From Romanomermis culicivorax (Eukaryota; Nematoda; Enoplea; Mermithida; Mermithidae): 64,000 nt of DNA. Below are positions 44,650 through 55,615 of the stretch, one piece after another (the first letter of the stretch is position 1; every line of letters begins with the position of its first letter). The position numbers were made by a program, and so were the translations under genes. Under the pieces are notes generated by a model. It was not told the DNA's origin, did no database searches, and saw nothing but the letters and a program-made list of their open reading frames with translations. Where the stretch lies: NCBI GenBank assembly GCA_963922205.1, contig CAWUHX010000274.1, positions 1 through 64,000 of the forward strand, written 5' to 3'.

Positions 44650-45515
44650 CAGGGTTTTTTTAGCACACAGCAACCAAATTTCGGGCTGTGCAACCAAATT
44701 TGTTCTGGCAGGTTGCACAGTGCAGCTAGGCCTGACTGCTCTTTTGATTACATTATAGGGTTTTCTGTCCGGAGATGCATTTTTATGCGTTTTAAAATGG
44801 AAAAAAGTAAAAAATTTTCGGCGCTTCGCGCCGGGTATTTTTTATATTATTCTAGTGTGCGCTTAGAATATGTCACTCCAGTTAGTGCTTATAGGTTCTA
44901 GTTATGAAATTATTATTGATAAATGTTTGATTGATAAATGTTTGATCCTATTTTGTTTTTATAAGAATTTTATTGAAAACTAACATTTTTTGGTCATTTT
45001 CCTAAAATTTTTTTGAAATCTCCATACAAATTTTAATTTTCATGTGATTAAAGCATTTTGAGAGTAAGACTATGCTAGAAATTCTTGCCGGTTGAAAGAT
45101 CCAAATTCTTAGTCGCTTGCCTAGTTTTTGAATTTAAGTTTGTCTGACTGAAAATTCATTTAATTCACTGAAAAATCGAACCTTCTGTCTGTCTGGGAAA
45201 TAAAAGGTGGAAAGATTCATTTTCCAGCGGAATATTGGAACTCAGAAAAAAATTTCGGCGCTAGGCGCCGAAAAATTACTCTAATGCAGTCATGTTAATC
45301 TGTTCATTTTCTCTCCATATAACTCTGAAAATTGGATTTTGAATGTCTAAAACCGACGCGGATCGAATGAAATACAGGAAAACTGATTTGCGATGGTTTT
45401 TCCGATAATTTTACGCAAATTTATCGATTTTAGAGTGAGAAACTAAAAATTTATCTGTGCAACCAAAATTTTTCTCCAAGTGCACATTGCAACCTGGCCT
45501 GCGCAAAAAACCCTG
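44650..45515 (+). mobile_element. hAT-like MITE, CAGGGTTTTTT ends, 7/8 TSD
   Basis: 866 bp, CAGGGTTTTTTTAGCACACA to TGCGCAAAAAACCCTG. Flanking GCTCGCCC (44642-44649) and ACTCGCCC (45516-45523) agree at 7 of 8 bases. Hairpins GGCGCTTCGCGCC at 44820-44832 (170 bp from the left tip) and GGCGCTAGGCGCC at 45257-45269. It preserves the uninterrupted target for element 169-2377 near 44730. Nested in the 11.8-kb element. Confidence 0.9.
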
Positions 45516-46259
45516 ACTCGCCCGCCGCCGCCGCGCGCGCACAAAAAAATTTAGATGATCGATACTACAGTAAGAAAAGCAGTTGCTATGTATCTAACGG
45601 GAAAAACTTGATTACTGACCTATAATTTTCTGATAATTTGAATCCACTCACAATAATAATGAAATACCGTAAAAATTTGTATAAATGCAGCTGTTTTATA
45701 GGTTCATTGATGCACCATTTATTAGGGGCGCCGTCATTTCGGGGGCAACGTTTATTGAAATTTTGCACTTCATGTCTTAATTCCATTATGTTTTCCATTC
45801 CCTCACGAGTACTGCACTCGTAGCATTTCTCAGCTTTGACCTTTTTACCGCCATTTTCTTATCTGTATAATTTTCTCATGAAATAACATACCTTTCTTAC
45901 ATCAAGGAAAGAAAAGAAAACAAAGAAAGAACAAATAAATGTAACCAAGGGAAAACAAGAGAAAAAACAAATGAACACCTTGGAGCAACAACATGTACCC
46001 TTCTGACCGAAATGGAGTTATGTATATTTTTGACCTCATAACATAGTAAAAGATTGTCATACAATAAAACGCAATATTGATAAAGTTAGCCAGAGTATAA
46101 AGGTTTCATGCGCCATGAGATATAATGCAACAAGGTGTTATGTACACTTTTTGGACAACAATGTGTTATGTGCACAAAACTCATATATATAACATCTTTT
46201 TACACTTTGGAGTTTGTGTTGGATATTTTCCATTTTGACAAAACACTATATTACATTTA

Positions 46260-47500
46260 GTTTCCGCACATTTCACATTACTCTTCTGCAATTCTCTGTG
46301 GAAAGTTGGGCGTTCTTGTTGAAAACGAAACCAATGCCTCAGAATCAAGCTTATGATTTAATGGTTAGAAATTAGTACAACTCATCATCTGATGATGAAT
46401 TATTGTCTCTGCTAAAAAAACAGCCTTTTTGCTGAACATAACAAAGTCGCAAAATCACAAGACTGGTGGTTGTTCAGAGTGGGAATGAATATCGGTTTAT
46501 TATTGAGAAATCAAAATCGGTTTTTTGCTTCAAAGTAATATTTCTGATGGTTTAATCTCAGCCAAGAAATATTGTCTGTTGCAAAGTGTTCAGACAAAAA
46601 GGTTAAATATGCCAATGGTGAGAAAATTCCATTTGATCATTATTTATATTGGCTACGTGTTATTGAGTTTGAATTGTTTGAATATCCCTACTCAAAGAGT
46701 GGAAGCAAGTGAACATACAGGATCATTTTTCCATGTCCTCTATTTAATTTCTATCATCCCAACGGGTCGACCAGTGATACAAGCATCATATTCTTAGACA
46801 TAGAAACTCTAAGTATAGCCTGTTTTTTGTGAAAAGCTTCTAAATAATGAAAGTGGAAAGCAAGTATTATTTCAGTTTTCCACGATTTTATGGTAAACAT
46901 TTTTATGGTATATCATGTAGGACTGGAGATTTGTGGGCATACTTATCAAACCTTTAACAATTTTTAGAGTGAAAAATTTCATAGCAAGAGCCCTATGTAA
47001 GCGATTTTGACGACAGTACTGATTTGTGTCACTTTTCTATTTGGAAGCATTTTATAGAAAACAGGCTATAGATCGGCTGTCCCAGTAAGTTGACCAGGCT
47101 ATAGATTGACTGTCCCACAAAGTCGACTTTACTGATAAACCTAAAGTCTGTTACAGGTTTATTATCCAAATTTGAAATATCAGATTGCTTTCAGGGCCCA
47201 GGCGTAGGCTTAGGGTTGGGCTTGTGTAAAAGAGATGTGCAGGTGACCTTCTGGAACAGGGACCCTACTGAGATGATCAACTTATTGGAATGATCGACAT
47301 ATTGGGACAATCAACCTACTAGCACATAATCATTCACGTTGATTTGAAGTTGATGTAGAAGGCATCCAGACATCCTATCAATGAAAAGGAAATTTTGAAA
47401 CAATTGAAACATACTCGAAGAGTCTACCAAAGCCTCTATGAAAGTCTAATGGTTGGCCATGCTGATAGTGATAGCTTCAGTGAAGAACAATTTTAACTGC
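46260..47500 (+). pseudogene. Decayed coding sequence of unknown protein
   Basis: Stop- and frameshift-broken stretches read like protein: SSSDDELLSLLKKQPFC (about 46388), VVVQSGNEYRFIIEKSKSVF (about 46470), KKVKYANGEKIPFDHYLYWL followed by RVIEFELFEYPYSKSGSK (46587-46710), and HPINEKEILKQLKHTRRVYQ continuing SLYESLMVGHADSDSF (47371-47492). No family is recognised. GCAACAAGGTGTTATGT repeats near 46127 and, inverted, near 47757 suggest a transposon whose own gene this was. Confidence 0.4.
46814..47070. mobile_element. TA-flanked MITE, TAGCCTGTTTTTTGTG ends
   Basis: Inverted tips TATAGCCTGTTTTTTGTGAA and ...TTTATAGAAAACAGGCTATA, with AGCTTCTAAATAATG mirrored by CTATTTGGAAGCATT. TA at both borders suggests a mariner-like insertion. 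An inverted sister copy is at 49312-49559. Confidence 0.7.
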
Positions 47501-48218
47501 TCTCTTGGTTTTGAAATGTATCTGAAATGTGTGATTATTTTGCATGTGTTATGTGACTTTGAGTTAAATTTTTATAATGCAACAAAGTGCTTTGTGTTCT
47601 TAATTACGAAAATGAGAGGAACGTCCGTGATGAAATTCTGGCGGTACATTGTCCATCTTATACTTCTACTGTAACAGGAGACAATGTCAAGATACATCAA
47701 ACAGGCAAAAAATGACAAACTTGTGACTTCATTTGCTATTTACTCAAAATGCACTTTTTGTTACATAACACCTTGTTGCCCCAGGGTATTCAAATGATGA
47801 ACTGAAAAGAAAAGAAAACAGAATAGAACTACTTTTGAGGCATCTGACAATGGGTCGGTTTCCTTATTTTTCAGCCTGCAATAGTCCTAGAGATTAAATG
47901 GGGTACCCAGATCCGCATTACCCGGAACTTTTCAGGATCCAGATCTGGAAGAAGCATTTTCAATTACCCGGATCCGGATCCAGAAAAATGCATTTCAACT
48001 ACACAGATCCAGAACCGGATAATTCCAAATGCAGTTTGGACATAACTGATACTAATTAAGTGGAAGTGTACTGTCTGACTATAAATATATTTTGACACTA
48101 AGGTAACGTTACAAGGTAAGGTAACAAACATTTCTTTGATTGATTTAATAATAACAGTCAATATTTAAAATTGATTTTAAATTGTATTTCAAAAACAAAA
48201 GTTTTTCAGCAATTTCCA

Positions 48219-49000
48219 CTAGGGTTTTTTGTGCACTAAGCACAGTTTTGGAGTTCGTGCGCAAATTTTTAGGAAGTTTTGTGCACAGGGCAGGAGTCAA
48301 TTTTCATATCATATGGGCTTTCAGTGCGATTCATATGCTGTTGTTTTAGCCGATTCTTTTGTAACTTGAAATGTTTCACTTTATGTTTAGTTTATGATTT
48401 TTGCTATTTTAATCTATGATCTTCATCTTGGTATTTAACCAAAATCAAAATTTGAAGAATCTAAATTTTTGGTCGCTAGTTTGATTTTTGAGTCGCACTT
48501 GCCATTCAATATGATTTCTACATTCTGTTCTGGTATGCAATTTATTAAACATCATTTGCTTCAAGCCGATTTTCTAGCTGGTTAGCTGATGAAAGTATCA
48601 TCTCGTTGCTCAAGTCAGAACATCATTCTAGACTTGAAAATTGAACCTTAGCCATGAAATAAGTCTTGAAGACATTTACCAGCGTCCTAGAGTATAATAC
48701 TCCAAAAAATTTCCGGGCGTTTCACGCCAGAATGAAAGAGAAATTAAATGTAGTTCATAGTTTTTAACTCTGACTAATCACAAAGATGTCGCCAGTGGAA
48801 TTTCTAGGCAATTTAGGATTTTTTGCCTCAGTTTTTGGCTCCAGCAAAATCTGTTATTTTAAAACTTACGTTAGAACAGTTTCCAGTCTCATAGCCTATC
48901 ATTCAAATTTCAGCAACAGTGATGCTGCATCACATGAATTTATGTTATGAAAATGCAGATTTTTTTCTCGCAGTATAGATTAGACTTGAAGGAGGATGAA
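48219..49000 (+). repeat. CTAGGGTTTTTTGTGCAC element, right end lost
   Basis: Begins with a tip one base off CAGGG, then GTGCAC subterminal repeats. It includes ACCAGCGTCCTAGAGTATAA and a hairpin GGCGTTTCACGCC at 48716-48728, where the inner stem pair is T-A instead of C-G. The right boundary is uncertain. Extra GATCCGG clusters lie just outside at 47905-48010 and 49205-49290. Confidence 0.5.
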
Positions 49001-49311
49001 GTTTTTGTCCTTTTCACCATTGAAGATTTCATTATGTAGATTGCTTTAGTAATCTAAATTGCTGAACTTGTGTACCTTTACACAGCAGATTTAACACATC
49101 TGATAAACACTTCAACAGAATCATTTAAAGACGCATGAATTAGAAGGCCTGCATAATCACGATACCTGTATAACAGATTATTACTACCTGAATGTGGATA
49201 CGTATGTAGTGGGCCTGATTACCCAGATCCGGATCCGTGAAACTCATTTCCGATTACCCAGATCCGGATCAGAAACCCGGAGATTGAAAATCTTGGATCC
49301 GTTTCATCTCA

Positions 49312-49559
49312 ATAGTCAGTTTTTTATAAAATGCTTCCAAATAGAAAAGTGACACAAATCAGTACTGTCGTCAAAATCGTTCACATAAAGTTCTTTTTGT
49401 AAAATTTTTCACTCGAAAAATTGCTAAAAATTAGGTCAGTATGCTTGCAAATTTCCAGTCCTACATAATATTTCGTTTGTCAGAAAATCGCAAAAATCTG
49501 AAATACTACTTGCTTTCCACTTTCATTATTTGGAAGCATTTTAAAAAAAACAGACTATA
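49312..49559. mobile_element. TA-flanked MITE, inverted sister of 46814-47070
   Basis: TAGTCAGTTTTTTATAAAAT ... TTAAAAAAAACAGACTATA, with GCTTCCAAATAG and its inverse near the tips. About 75-80% similar to the inverse of 46814-47070 by eye. The region 51400-51660 has a more distant relative (GTGGAATGCAAGTATCATTT). Confidence 0.65.
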
Positions 49560-49734
49560 AGTAGTCCAGAGCTTGAAACCCAAATTCATTTCTTTCTGCA
49601 GCCCTGACTCGTAACTCTGATTCATCTAAATCTGAATCTAAAACTTAATCCAAAATGGCCCCAACATTTATTAGCAGGCACATTTATTAATCTGTGAGTG
49701 ACAAAAAAATTCGAAAAATTGTAGTCTGGGATTG

Positions 49735-50545
49735 GATCAACAAATGTCATGTAGATCAAAAAATTGAATGCGTGGGGCGAAAATACTCATCATGATGAAA
49801 AAACTCCAAAAATTTTGATCTAGATCAAAAAAATTTGATCTTGATCAAAAAATGTAATCTGGATCGAAAACTGAATACGTGATGCAAAAATACTTATCTT
49901 GACGAAAAAATTCGAAAAATTTATGTGTGAGTCAAAAAAAGTTGATTCGGATCAAAAAAAAAAAGATCTGGATCAAAGATTTAATACGTGGCACGAAAAT
50001 ACTCATCATGACGGAAAAATTCGAAAAATTTTGATCTAGATCAAAAAATTTGATCTGGATTAAAAAATGTGATCTGGATCAAAAACTAAATGCGTGATGC
50101 AAAAATACTCATCTTGACGAAAAAATTCGAAAAATTTAATCTAGGTGAAAATTTGAAGAAAAAAAATGATCCGGATCAAAAATATTGATCTGGATCAAAA
50201 TCTGAGTATGTGGCGTGAGTATACTTATCACGACCGAAAATTTCGAGAAAATCCAATCTTGGTGAAAAATTGAAAAAAAATTGATCGGGATCAAAAATAT
50301 TGATCTGGATCAAAATCCGAATACGTGGCGTCAATTTACTCATCACGACGAAAAAATTCGAAAAAATTTAATCTAGATGAAAATTAAAAAAAAAATTGAT
50401 CCGGATCAAAAATATTGATCTGGATCAAAATCTGAACATGTGACGTGAAAATACTCATCACGACGAAAAAATTCGAAAAAATTTGATCTAGATCAAAAAA
50501 ATTTGATCCGGATCAAAAAAAGTTGACCCGGATCAAAAATTTGGG
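49735..50545 (-). repeat. Right-arm tandem array, inverse of 39280-40270
   Basis: About seven ~110-bp units in inverse orientation, each with CTCATCACGACGAAAAAATT-like and TTGATCTGGATCAAAA-like blocks. It continues outward into the GATCCGG-rich tip (50560-50810), which is near-identical to the inverse of 39033-39290. Confidence 0.85.
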
Positions 50546-50818
50546 TTCCGGATCAAAAATTAATATGTTGGACCCCGATCCGTGGGGGTGATCCGCGATG
50601 AAAATCCGGCTTTTAGACGTATTTTCCACGGATCCGGATCACCGGTCTGATCCGCCGTGATCCGTGGTGATCCGGGTTTTAGACACCTAAAACGGTGTTT
50701 TAACGAGCAAAACCCCCGATCCGCCGATCCGCCGATCCGTGGTGATCCGGGTTTTAGGCACCCGATCCGGATCCGGATCCGTGGACCCGATCCGGGTTTT
50801 AGTGCCACCCGGCATAGC

Positions 50819-52057
50819 TGGTTTTTTTGTATAATGGGCATTTGCATGAGTTTTGATAAGATAAAGAGATAGGGCCTTGTTTGCACAAGGCTCGTATTGA
50901 GTAATTGTTATGTTGTTTAGAATTTTGATGTTTCTCGGAATGACGACTAACAATGAGGAAAAGTGAAGGCATGACTGGAACAAATAAAGCATTACTCACA
51001 TATCTGATGAATGAAGAAAGATGCAGTATCCTGGTCGAAAACAAACGAAGAAAATATAAACTAAAATTTTGTATATAATGAAAGCAAAAACACATTTTAC
51101 ATTATTCCGAAAAATGAGACATTTCACTCCTCATGACACATTGATGCCACGCTGATTAGGACAAGCACCTACTTAACCGGGCGGCGAGCTCTTTGACTTT
51201 CGGATTTTGCTCTCATCTGAACAAAGATGTTACCGAAAACTGCAAATACTCTTGCCTTTTATCGTTCTTGAAGCTGCTATCCTGCACTTGACTTACTGCT
51301 AAGACAACATCAGGTCATAGAAACGTGTTTGGACCTACTTTGCATTTTGATAGTTTTTCCACATTCATATCTCTATTGTAAATTATGCATTCACAATCTA
51401 TAGTCTCTTGAATAAAAAAGTGGAATGCAAGTATCATTTTATACTCCTATAATTTCCTGCTGTACGATGCGTCCTAGGATTGGAATTTTTTTGAGCCTGC
51501 TCAACTATCCTCACAAATTTTTTTTACGCCAAAAATCCTACAGTAAACGGTTTGTGTAAACGACTTTGAGGGCACTATATTTTTTGTCCATTTTTCAACT
51601 TACACACAGTTATAAAGAAACGAACTACGAATTCCAATCCTCCTGAAAATATATTTTTGAAAACGTCATTAACGATACCTCTGGGATAAAATTACATGAA
51701 AAACCTCATTGGAAAAATTTTCGAGTGCATGGTCAAAACTTATCAATCATGGATTTTCCAGAATGTATGATGAATTCCTCATCAAGAGCATCCGTACACG
51801 TGGGGGGTTGGGGGTATTGACCCCCAGCAGATTCTTGCTGACGTCCAGCAGATTTGACCTACGATGATACACAACAGGAGCAATCGTGCATTCTCCTAAG
51901 GCTTGATGTTGTTTATCCAAGTCACGGGCCCAGGCCTGGATTTTTGTGATGGATATTGCTGCATTCGCAACAGGCGATGCAAGGCTGTGCAGTTGGTGGT
52001 AGAGCAGCTACCGTCCAGTTTCCGAGAACCAGAACCCTTACATATTTAAGATCTTAA
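50819..52057. other. Intergenic, LINE 5' flank
   Basis: No host exon is seen. 51400-51660 is a distant relative of the TA-MITE family. From about 51785 the DNA becomes more GC-rich and is probably the LINE's 5' region, but no ORF1-like frame is present, so the element is 5'-truncated or its ORF1 has been lost. Confidence 0.45.
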
Positions 52058-55000
52058 ATGAGTAAGGCTTTACAGGTGGCCACATTAAACTGTGCAGGGC
52101 TGACTAAAAATGACCTGAAAGTTTGTCAAATTTATGAACAAAGCAAAAATTTTGATATTTTAGCAATACAGGAAACACACTACAAGAATCATAGAGATTC
52201 CTTCGGGTTTAGGAATACCTTTGGTAAAAGTTTTGTAACTAAATTGTCCTTTTCACCTTTTGAACATTCTGCAGGAATAGCTTTGTTAGTTAATCTTTTT
52301 TCCAGACTGAAAATTGAGAGAAAAATTTTTGAAATTAAGGGTCGAGCTTTTGCGTTTATCTGCAAAGTTGAGAAAAAAGTTTTTTATATATTGGTACTCT
52401 ATGCTCCAGCAAATGAAACTCAAAGAAAACCGTTTTATGAGAAACTCTACCAGGACATTTCGACTAATTTTCGACATCATGATGAAATTTTAGTACTAGG
52501 TGATTTTAATTTTGTTGAAAATAGAGATCTAGATCGAAATTCCTTAAGAAATTCTAGGCAAGAAGAAACTGGTGCCGATATTTTTGAGTTGATTAAAAAT
52601 AAATTGAATCTTTTGGATGTTTTTAGATTTCATAACCCAAAGTTAAAGTTGTTCACCCATGTTTCACATGCTCATAAAACTGGTTCTCGAATCGATAGAA
52701 TTTATTCAAGTCGACTACTTGCTGATGCTTACAAGTCACACAGTGTAATTGATTTTACAATCAGTGATCATAAATGTTTTGTTATTAAATTTAACACAAA
52801 ATTTCTTAATGTCAAAATTGGTCCATCCTTTTGGAAAATGGATATAAGTCTTTTAGAAACAAAAGATCAAAAGTTGAATGATTTGATCAACAGTACTTTT
52901 TTAAAGCTTTTGAATAGAGTGAATAGTGAGTCTGCTGAAAATCCACTGGATAAATGGGAAAATTTTAAAGTTGATTTGAAATGGGAATTTGCCCAAATTA
53001 AAAGGCAAGAACAAAAAATTTTGTGTCAGAAGAAAATAAAACTTGAGAGCAGGATAAATATGCTACAAGACAGAATAAGGGAAAGACCAGGAAATCTTGA
53101 ATTTTTGAAATCTTTGAAAGAGAGCAAAAATGAATTTAAAGTTTTAACTAAATCTGACATTAAAGCCAAATTAAGGAAAACACATTACCAAGATATTCTC
53201 TCTGATAGAGTTTCTCTTGCAACAGCAAAAATGTTGCAAAAGAGATCTGCTGAAAATAGAATAATATCCAGCATTAAAAAGCAAGATGGTACTCTTTTGG
53301 AAGATCAGTTGGAAGTCTTAAGCGAATTCAATAATCAGTATTGTACACTTTATACATCAACTATTGAGGACACAAATAAGAAGACTTCCTTCTTTGATGT
53401 CAAGCCTCCTAATGCAGTAGACAAAAGTGACAATCAAGATTTTGAAAAAGACATCTCTGAAACTGAAGTAAAACTTGCTATAAAATCCTTTAAAAAGGGA
53501 AAGTCTCCAGGTAGCGATGGTCTCCCTATAGACTTTTATCTAAAATTTTTGGATCAACTAGTTCCTGTTTTAAAAAATGTTTACATGAACATGTTTAAAG
53601 AAGGTAAACTTTGTGAGTCTATGTATCACAGTATCATCTCTCAAATTTATAAAGGAAACAATAGTGACAAAACTGAGAGAAGCAATTGGAGACCAATTTC
53701 GATGTTAAATGTTGACTATAAAATTTTGGCAAAAATTCTAGTTAATCGTCTTAAAAAAGTTATGCCTAAAATTGTTCATCAAAATCAAACATGTGCAGTA
53801 CAAGGAAGAGACATTAGAGATGGCTTGATTGTCATTTACAATGCAATCAATTATGTAAATGAGAAAGACCTAACTGGAATTTTACTTTCAGTGGATCAAA
53901 TGTCTGCTTTTGATATAATAGAATGGCATTTTGTATTTCGATTATTAGAGTATTTTAATTTTAGTTCAAATTTCATAAGGTGGATAAAAATGATATACAA
54001 AAGTGGATATGTAACTTCGTCTTTATTGATTAATGGTTATGAAACGTTCCCTTTCAAAATCAGTCGAGGAATTAGGCAAGGTTGTCCTCTTTTAGCTTTA
54101 ATCTATGTTTTGGTTTCTGAGGTACTTTGTAATTTTATTAGAAGGGATAAGTTAGTTAATGGAATAAAAATTTTAAGCCAATCAGTAAAACTATGCAATT
54201 ATGCTGATAACACAAACTTCTTTGTTGGAGATTTTCAATCAGTACAAAGAATCTTTCAAATATATGAAATGTTCCAAAAGATTAGTGGTGCAACTCTAAA
54301 AAAAACAAAGACAAAAATTTTACTTTTTGGAAATGCTGTAAATATCCAGGTTCCCGATATTTATAAAGAATTTATTGTAGAAAAGATTAAAATTTATGGA
54401 ATCTATTTCGATAAACTAGGCACTAGCAGTCTAGAAAACCTTAATGGTATTTCTCACGAATTTGAGAAGATTAAAACAAAAACTATTAGTTTTAATGTTT
54501 CCTATTATGCACTAGCAAAAATAATTGATACATATTATCTCTCCAAGTTATGGTATGCATCCATTTTTTGTAAGGTCTCACCAGGTTTCGTAAAAAATAT
54601 TGAACGTTCTTCTGCAAGTTTTATTTGGTCAACTTTTAGCCCAAAGAGTTTGGTTGCAATTAAAACGTTAAAACTACCTGTAGAATTGGGAGGCATAAAT
54701 CTTACTGATGTTCCTGCGAAAATTGAAGCCATGAGCTTGATGCTTTTACTCAGATACAGAAGGTTGAAAATGACGGACATGCAAATTTTTGAATACTTTT
54801 ATGAAAAAGTTAGAAATGCATCTAAAAGGCGATTGAACACACTAAATGTTCCAGAATTGTACAAAAAAATTAGATTAGCAGAAATTAAAACTGGTCTCAG
54901 ACACACAGATAAAAACGAAGTTATCCTGAATAATGAAGTGATCAGTTTGGATAAAGTAACCACAAAACTGTTGTATTTTTTCATTAGAAAAGGAAATTTG

Positions 55001-55615
55001 ACAAATGAAAAGCCAATGTCCTATTGGGTAATAAATTTAAATGAAAGTTTATTGGATATAAATAAACTTTTAAGCTTATCGAAGTGCAAATTTTTGGATG
55101 GTGGTACAAGAAATCTTCACTTTGCAATTGTACACCGGTTACTTCTAACTAGATCCAAAATTAATCATATGAATAACTATCAAGATCCGAACTGTAAATT
55201 TTGTATATCACAAAATGAGTCTTGTAGAGAAGATATTTTGCATGCAATAGTCTTATGCCCAAGATTGACAGATTTTTGGGTAAAGATTGTACAACTTTTG
55301 AAAAAAATTTATAAAAATTTCAATGTAGATATACTCAATTTTGTCTTTGGTTTGAAACTAGATTCTTGTAGTAAGGAACAACTGACTTTTGCCAATATTG
55401 TCTTATGTATGGCACAAAATTGTATATGGTTGACAAGACAACGGTATGAAAAGAATGATAGTTTGGTAGATATTTGGGAGTTGTTTAGGAAAAATATGCA
55501 AAAAACTGTGCTTCGACTTTTTGAAATCATGGACCAAAAAGCTTTTGAGAAATACTTTTTGAAGCATAAGATTGTGATAATCAGTAAGCTTGATAAACCT
55601 GTGATTAATTTTTGA
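52058..55615 (+). CDS. Tx1/L1-like LINE ORF2: endonuclease-reverse transcriptase
   Basis: 1185 uninterrupted codons. The N-terminal APE-type endonuclease shows VATLNCAGL (Asn11), QETH (Glu39), LGDFNF (Asp149, Asn151), GSRIDRIY (210-216) and SDHK (Asp237, His238). The reverse transcriptase follows: SPGSDGLP (483-490), WRPISMLNVDYK, LLSVDQMSAFD (Asp613, motif A) and RGIRQGCPL. The catalytic box at 715-718 is YADN, not YADD. A CCHC motif is at 1046-1067 (C-x2-C-x12-H-x4-C). The order and WRPISL-type block fit the L1/Tx1 clade. It would nick target DNA and copy its own RNA, but Asn718 replaces a metal ligand and probably abolishes or cripples synthesis. No ORF1 is found upstream. A short A run at 55829-55843 may be the 3' tail. 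Confidence 0.96.
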   Translation: MSKALQVATLNCAGLTKNDLKVCQIYEQSKNFDILAIQETHYKNHRDSFGFRNTFGKSFVTKLSFSPFEHSAGIALLVNLFSRLKIERKIFEIKGRAFAFICKVEKKVFYILVLYAPANETQRKPFYEKLYQDISTNFRHHDEILVLGDFNFVENRDLDRNSLRNSRQEETGADIFELIKNKLNLLDVFRFHNPKLKLFTHVSHAHKTGSRIDRIYSSRLLADAYKSHSVIDFTISDHKCFVIKFNTKFLNVKIGPSFWKMDISLLETKDQKLNDLINSTFLKLLNRVNSESAENPLDKWENFKVDLKWEFAQIKRQEQKILCQKKIKLESRINMLQDRIRERPGNLEFLKSLKESKNEFKVLTKSDIKAKLRKTHYQDILSDRVSLATAKMLQKRSAENRIISSIKKQDGTLLEDQLEVLSEFNNQYCTLYTSTIEDTNKKTSFFDVKPPNAVDKSDNQDFEKDISETEVKLAIKSFKKGKSPGSDGLPIDFYLKFLDQLVPVLKNVYMNMFKEGKLCESMYHSIISQIYKGNNSDKTERSNWRPISMLNVDYKILAKILVNRLKKVMPKIVHQNQTCAVQGRDIRDGLIVIYNAINYVNEKDLTGILLSVDQMSAFDIIEWHFVFRLLEYFNFSSNFIRWIKMIYKSGYVTSSLLINGYETFPFKISRGIRQGCPLLALIYVLVSEVLCNFIRRDKLVNGIKILSQSVKLCNYADNTNFFVGDFQSVQRIFQIYEMFQKISGATLKKTKTKILLFGNAVNIQVPDIYKEFIVEKIKIYGIYFDKLGTSSLENLNGISHEFEKIKTKTISFNVSYYALAKIIDTYYLSKLWYASIFCKVSPGFVKNIERSSASFIWSTFSPKSLVAIKTLKLPVELGGINLTDVPAKIEAMSLMLLLRYRRLKMTDMQIFEYFYEKVRNASKRRLNTLNVPELYKKIRLAEIKTGLRHTDKNEVILNNEVISLDKVTTKLLYFFIRKGNLTNEKPMSYWVINLNESLLDINKLLSLSKCKFLDGGTRNLHFAIVHRLLLTRSKINHMNNYQDPNCKFCISQNESCREDILHAIVLCPRLTDFWVKIVQLLKKIYKNFNVDILNFVFGLKLDSCSKEQLTFANIVLCMAQNCIWLTRQRYEKNDSLVDIWELFRKNMQKTVLRLFEIMDQKAFEKYFLKHKIVIISKLDKPVINF

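Larger units (their letters stand above)
39033..50810. mobile_element. 11.8-kb element with ~1.2-kb inverted arms, TSD GGCATAGC
   Basis: Outer tips GGGTGGCACTAAAACCCGGA and its exact inverse, flanked by the perfect 8-mer GGCATAGC at 39025-39032 and 50811-50818. The arms (to about 40270, and from about 49735) are inverted copies made of GATCCGGATC-rich sequence and a ~115-bp tandem unit. The interior has other repeats (40930-41990), two minus-strand exons (42031-42408), nested hAT-like elements, a TA-MITE pair and decayed coding sequence (46260-47500). No intact transposase, polymerase or capsid gene is recognisable. Length, long arms and 8-bp duplication suggest a large non-autonomous DNA transposon; the GG tip fits Merlin- or P/Galileo-like elements about as well as hAT. 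Superfamily unresolved. Confidence 0.88.

Noticed and set aside
47892-49290. A further element bounded by GATCCGG clusters at 47.9 and 49.2 kb
   Set aside because: The two clusters are direct, not inverted, copies and I found no matching duplication.
39033-50810. Maverick/Polinton or endogenous virus
   Set aside because: Length and long inverted arms fit loosely, but the duplication is 8 bp rather than 6 and no polymerase B, integrase, protease or capsid frame is visible.
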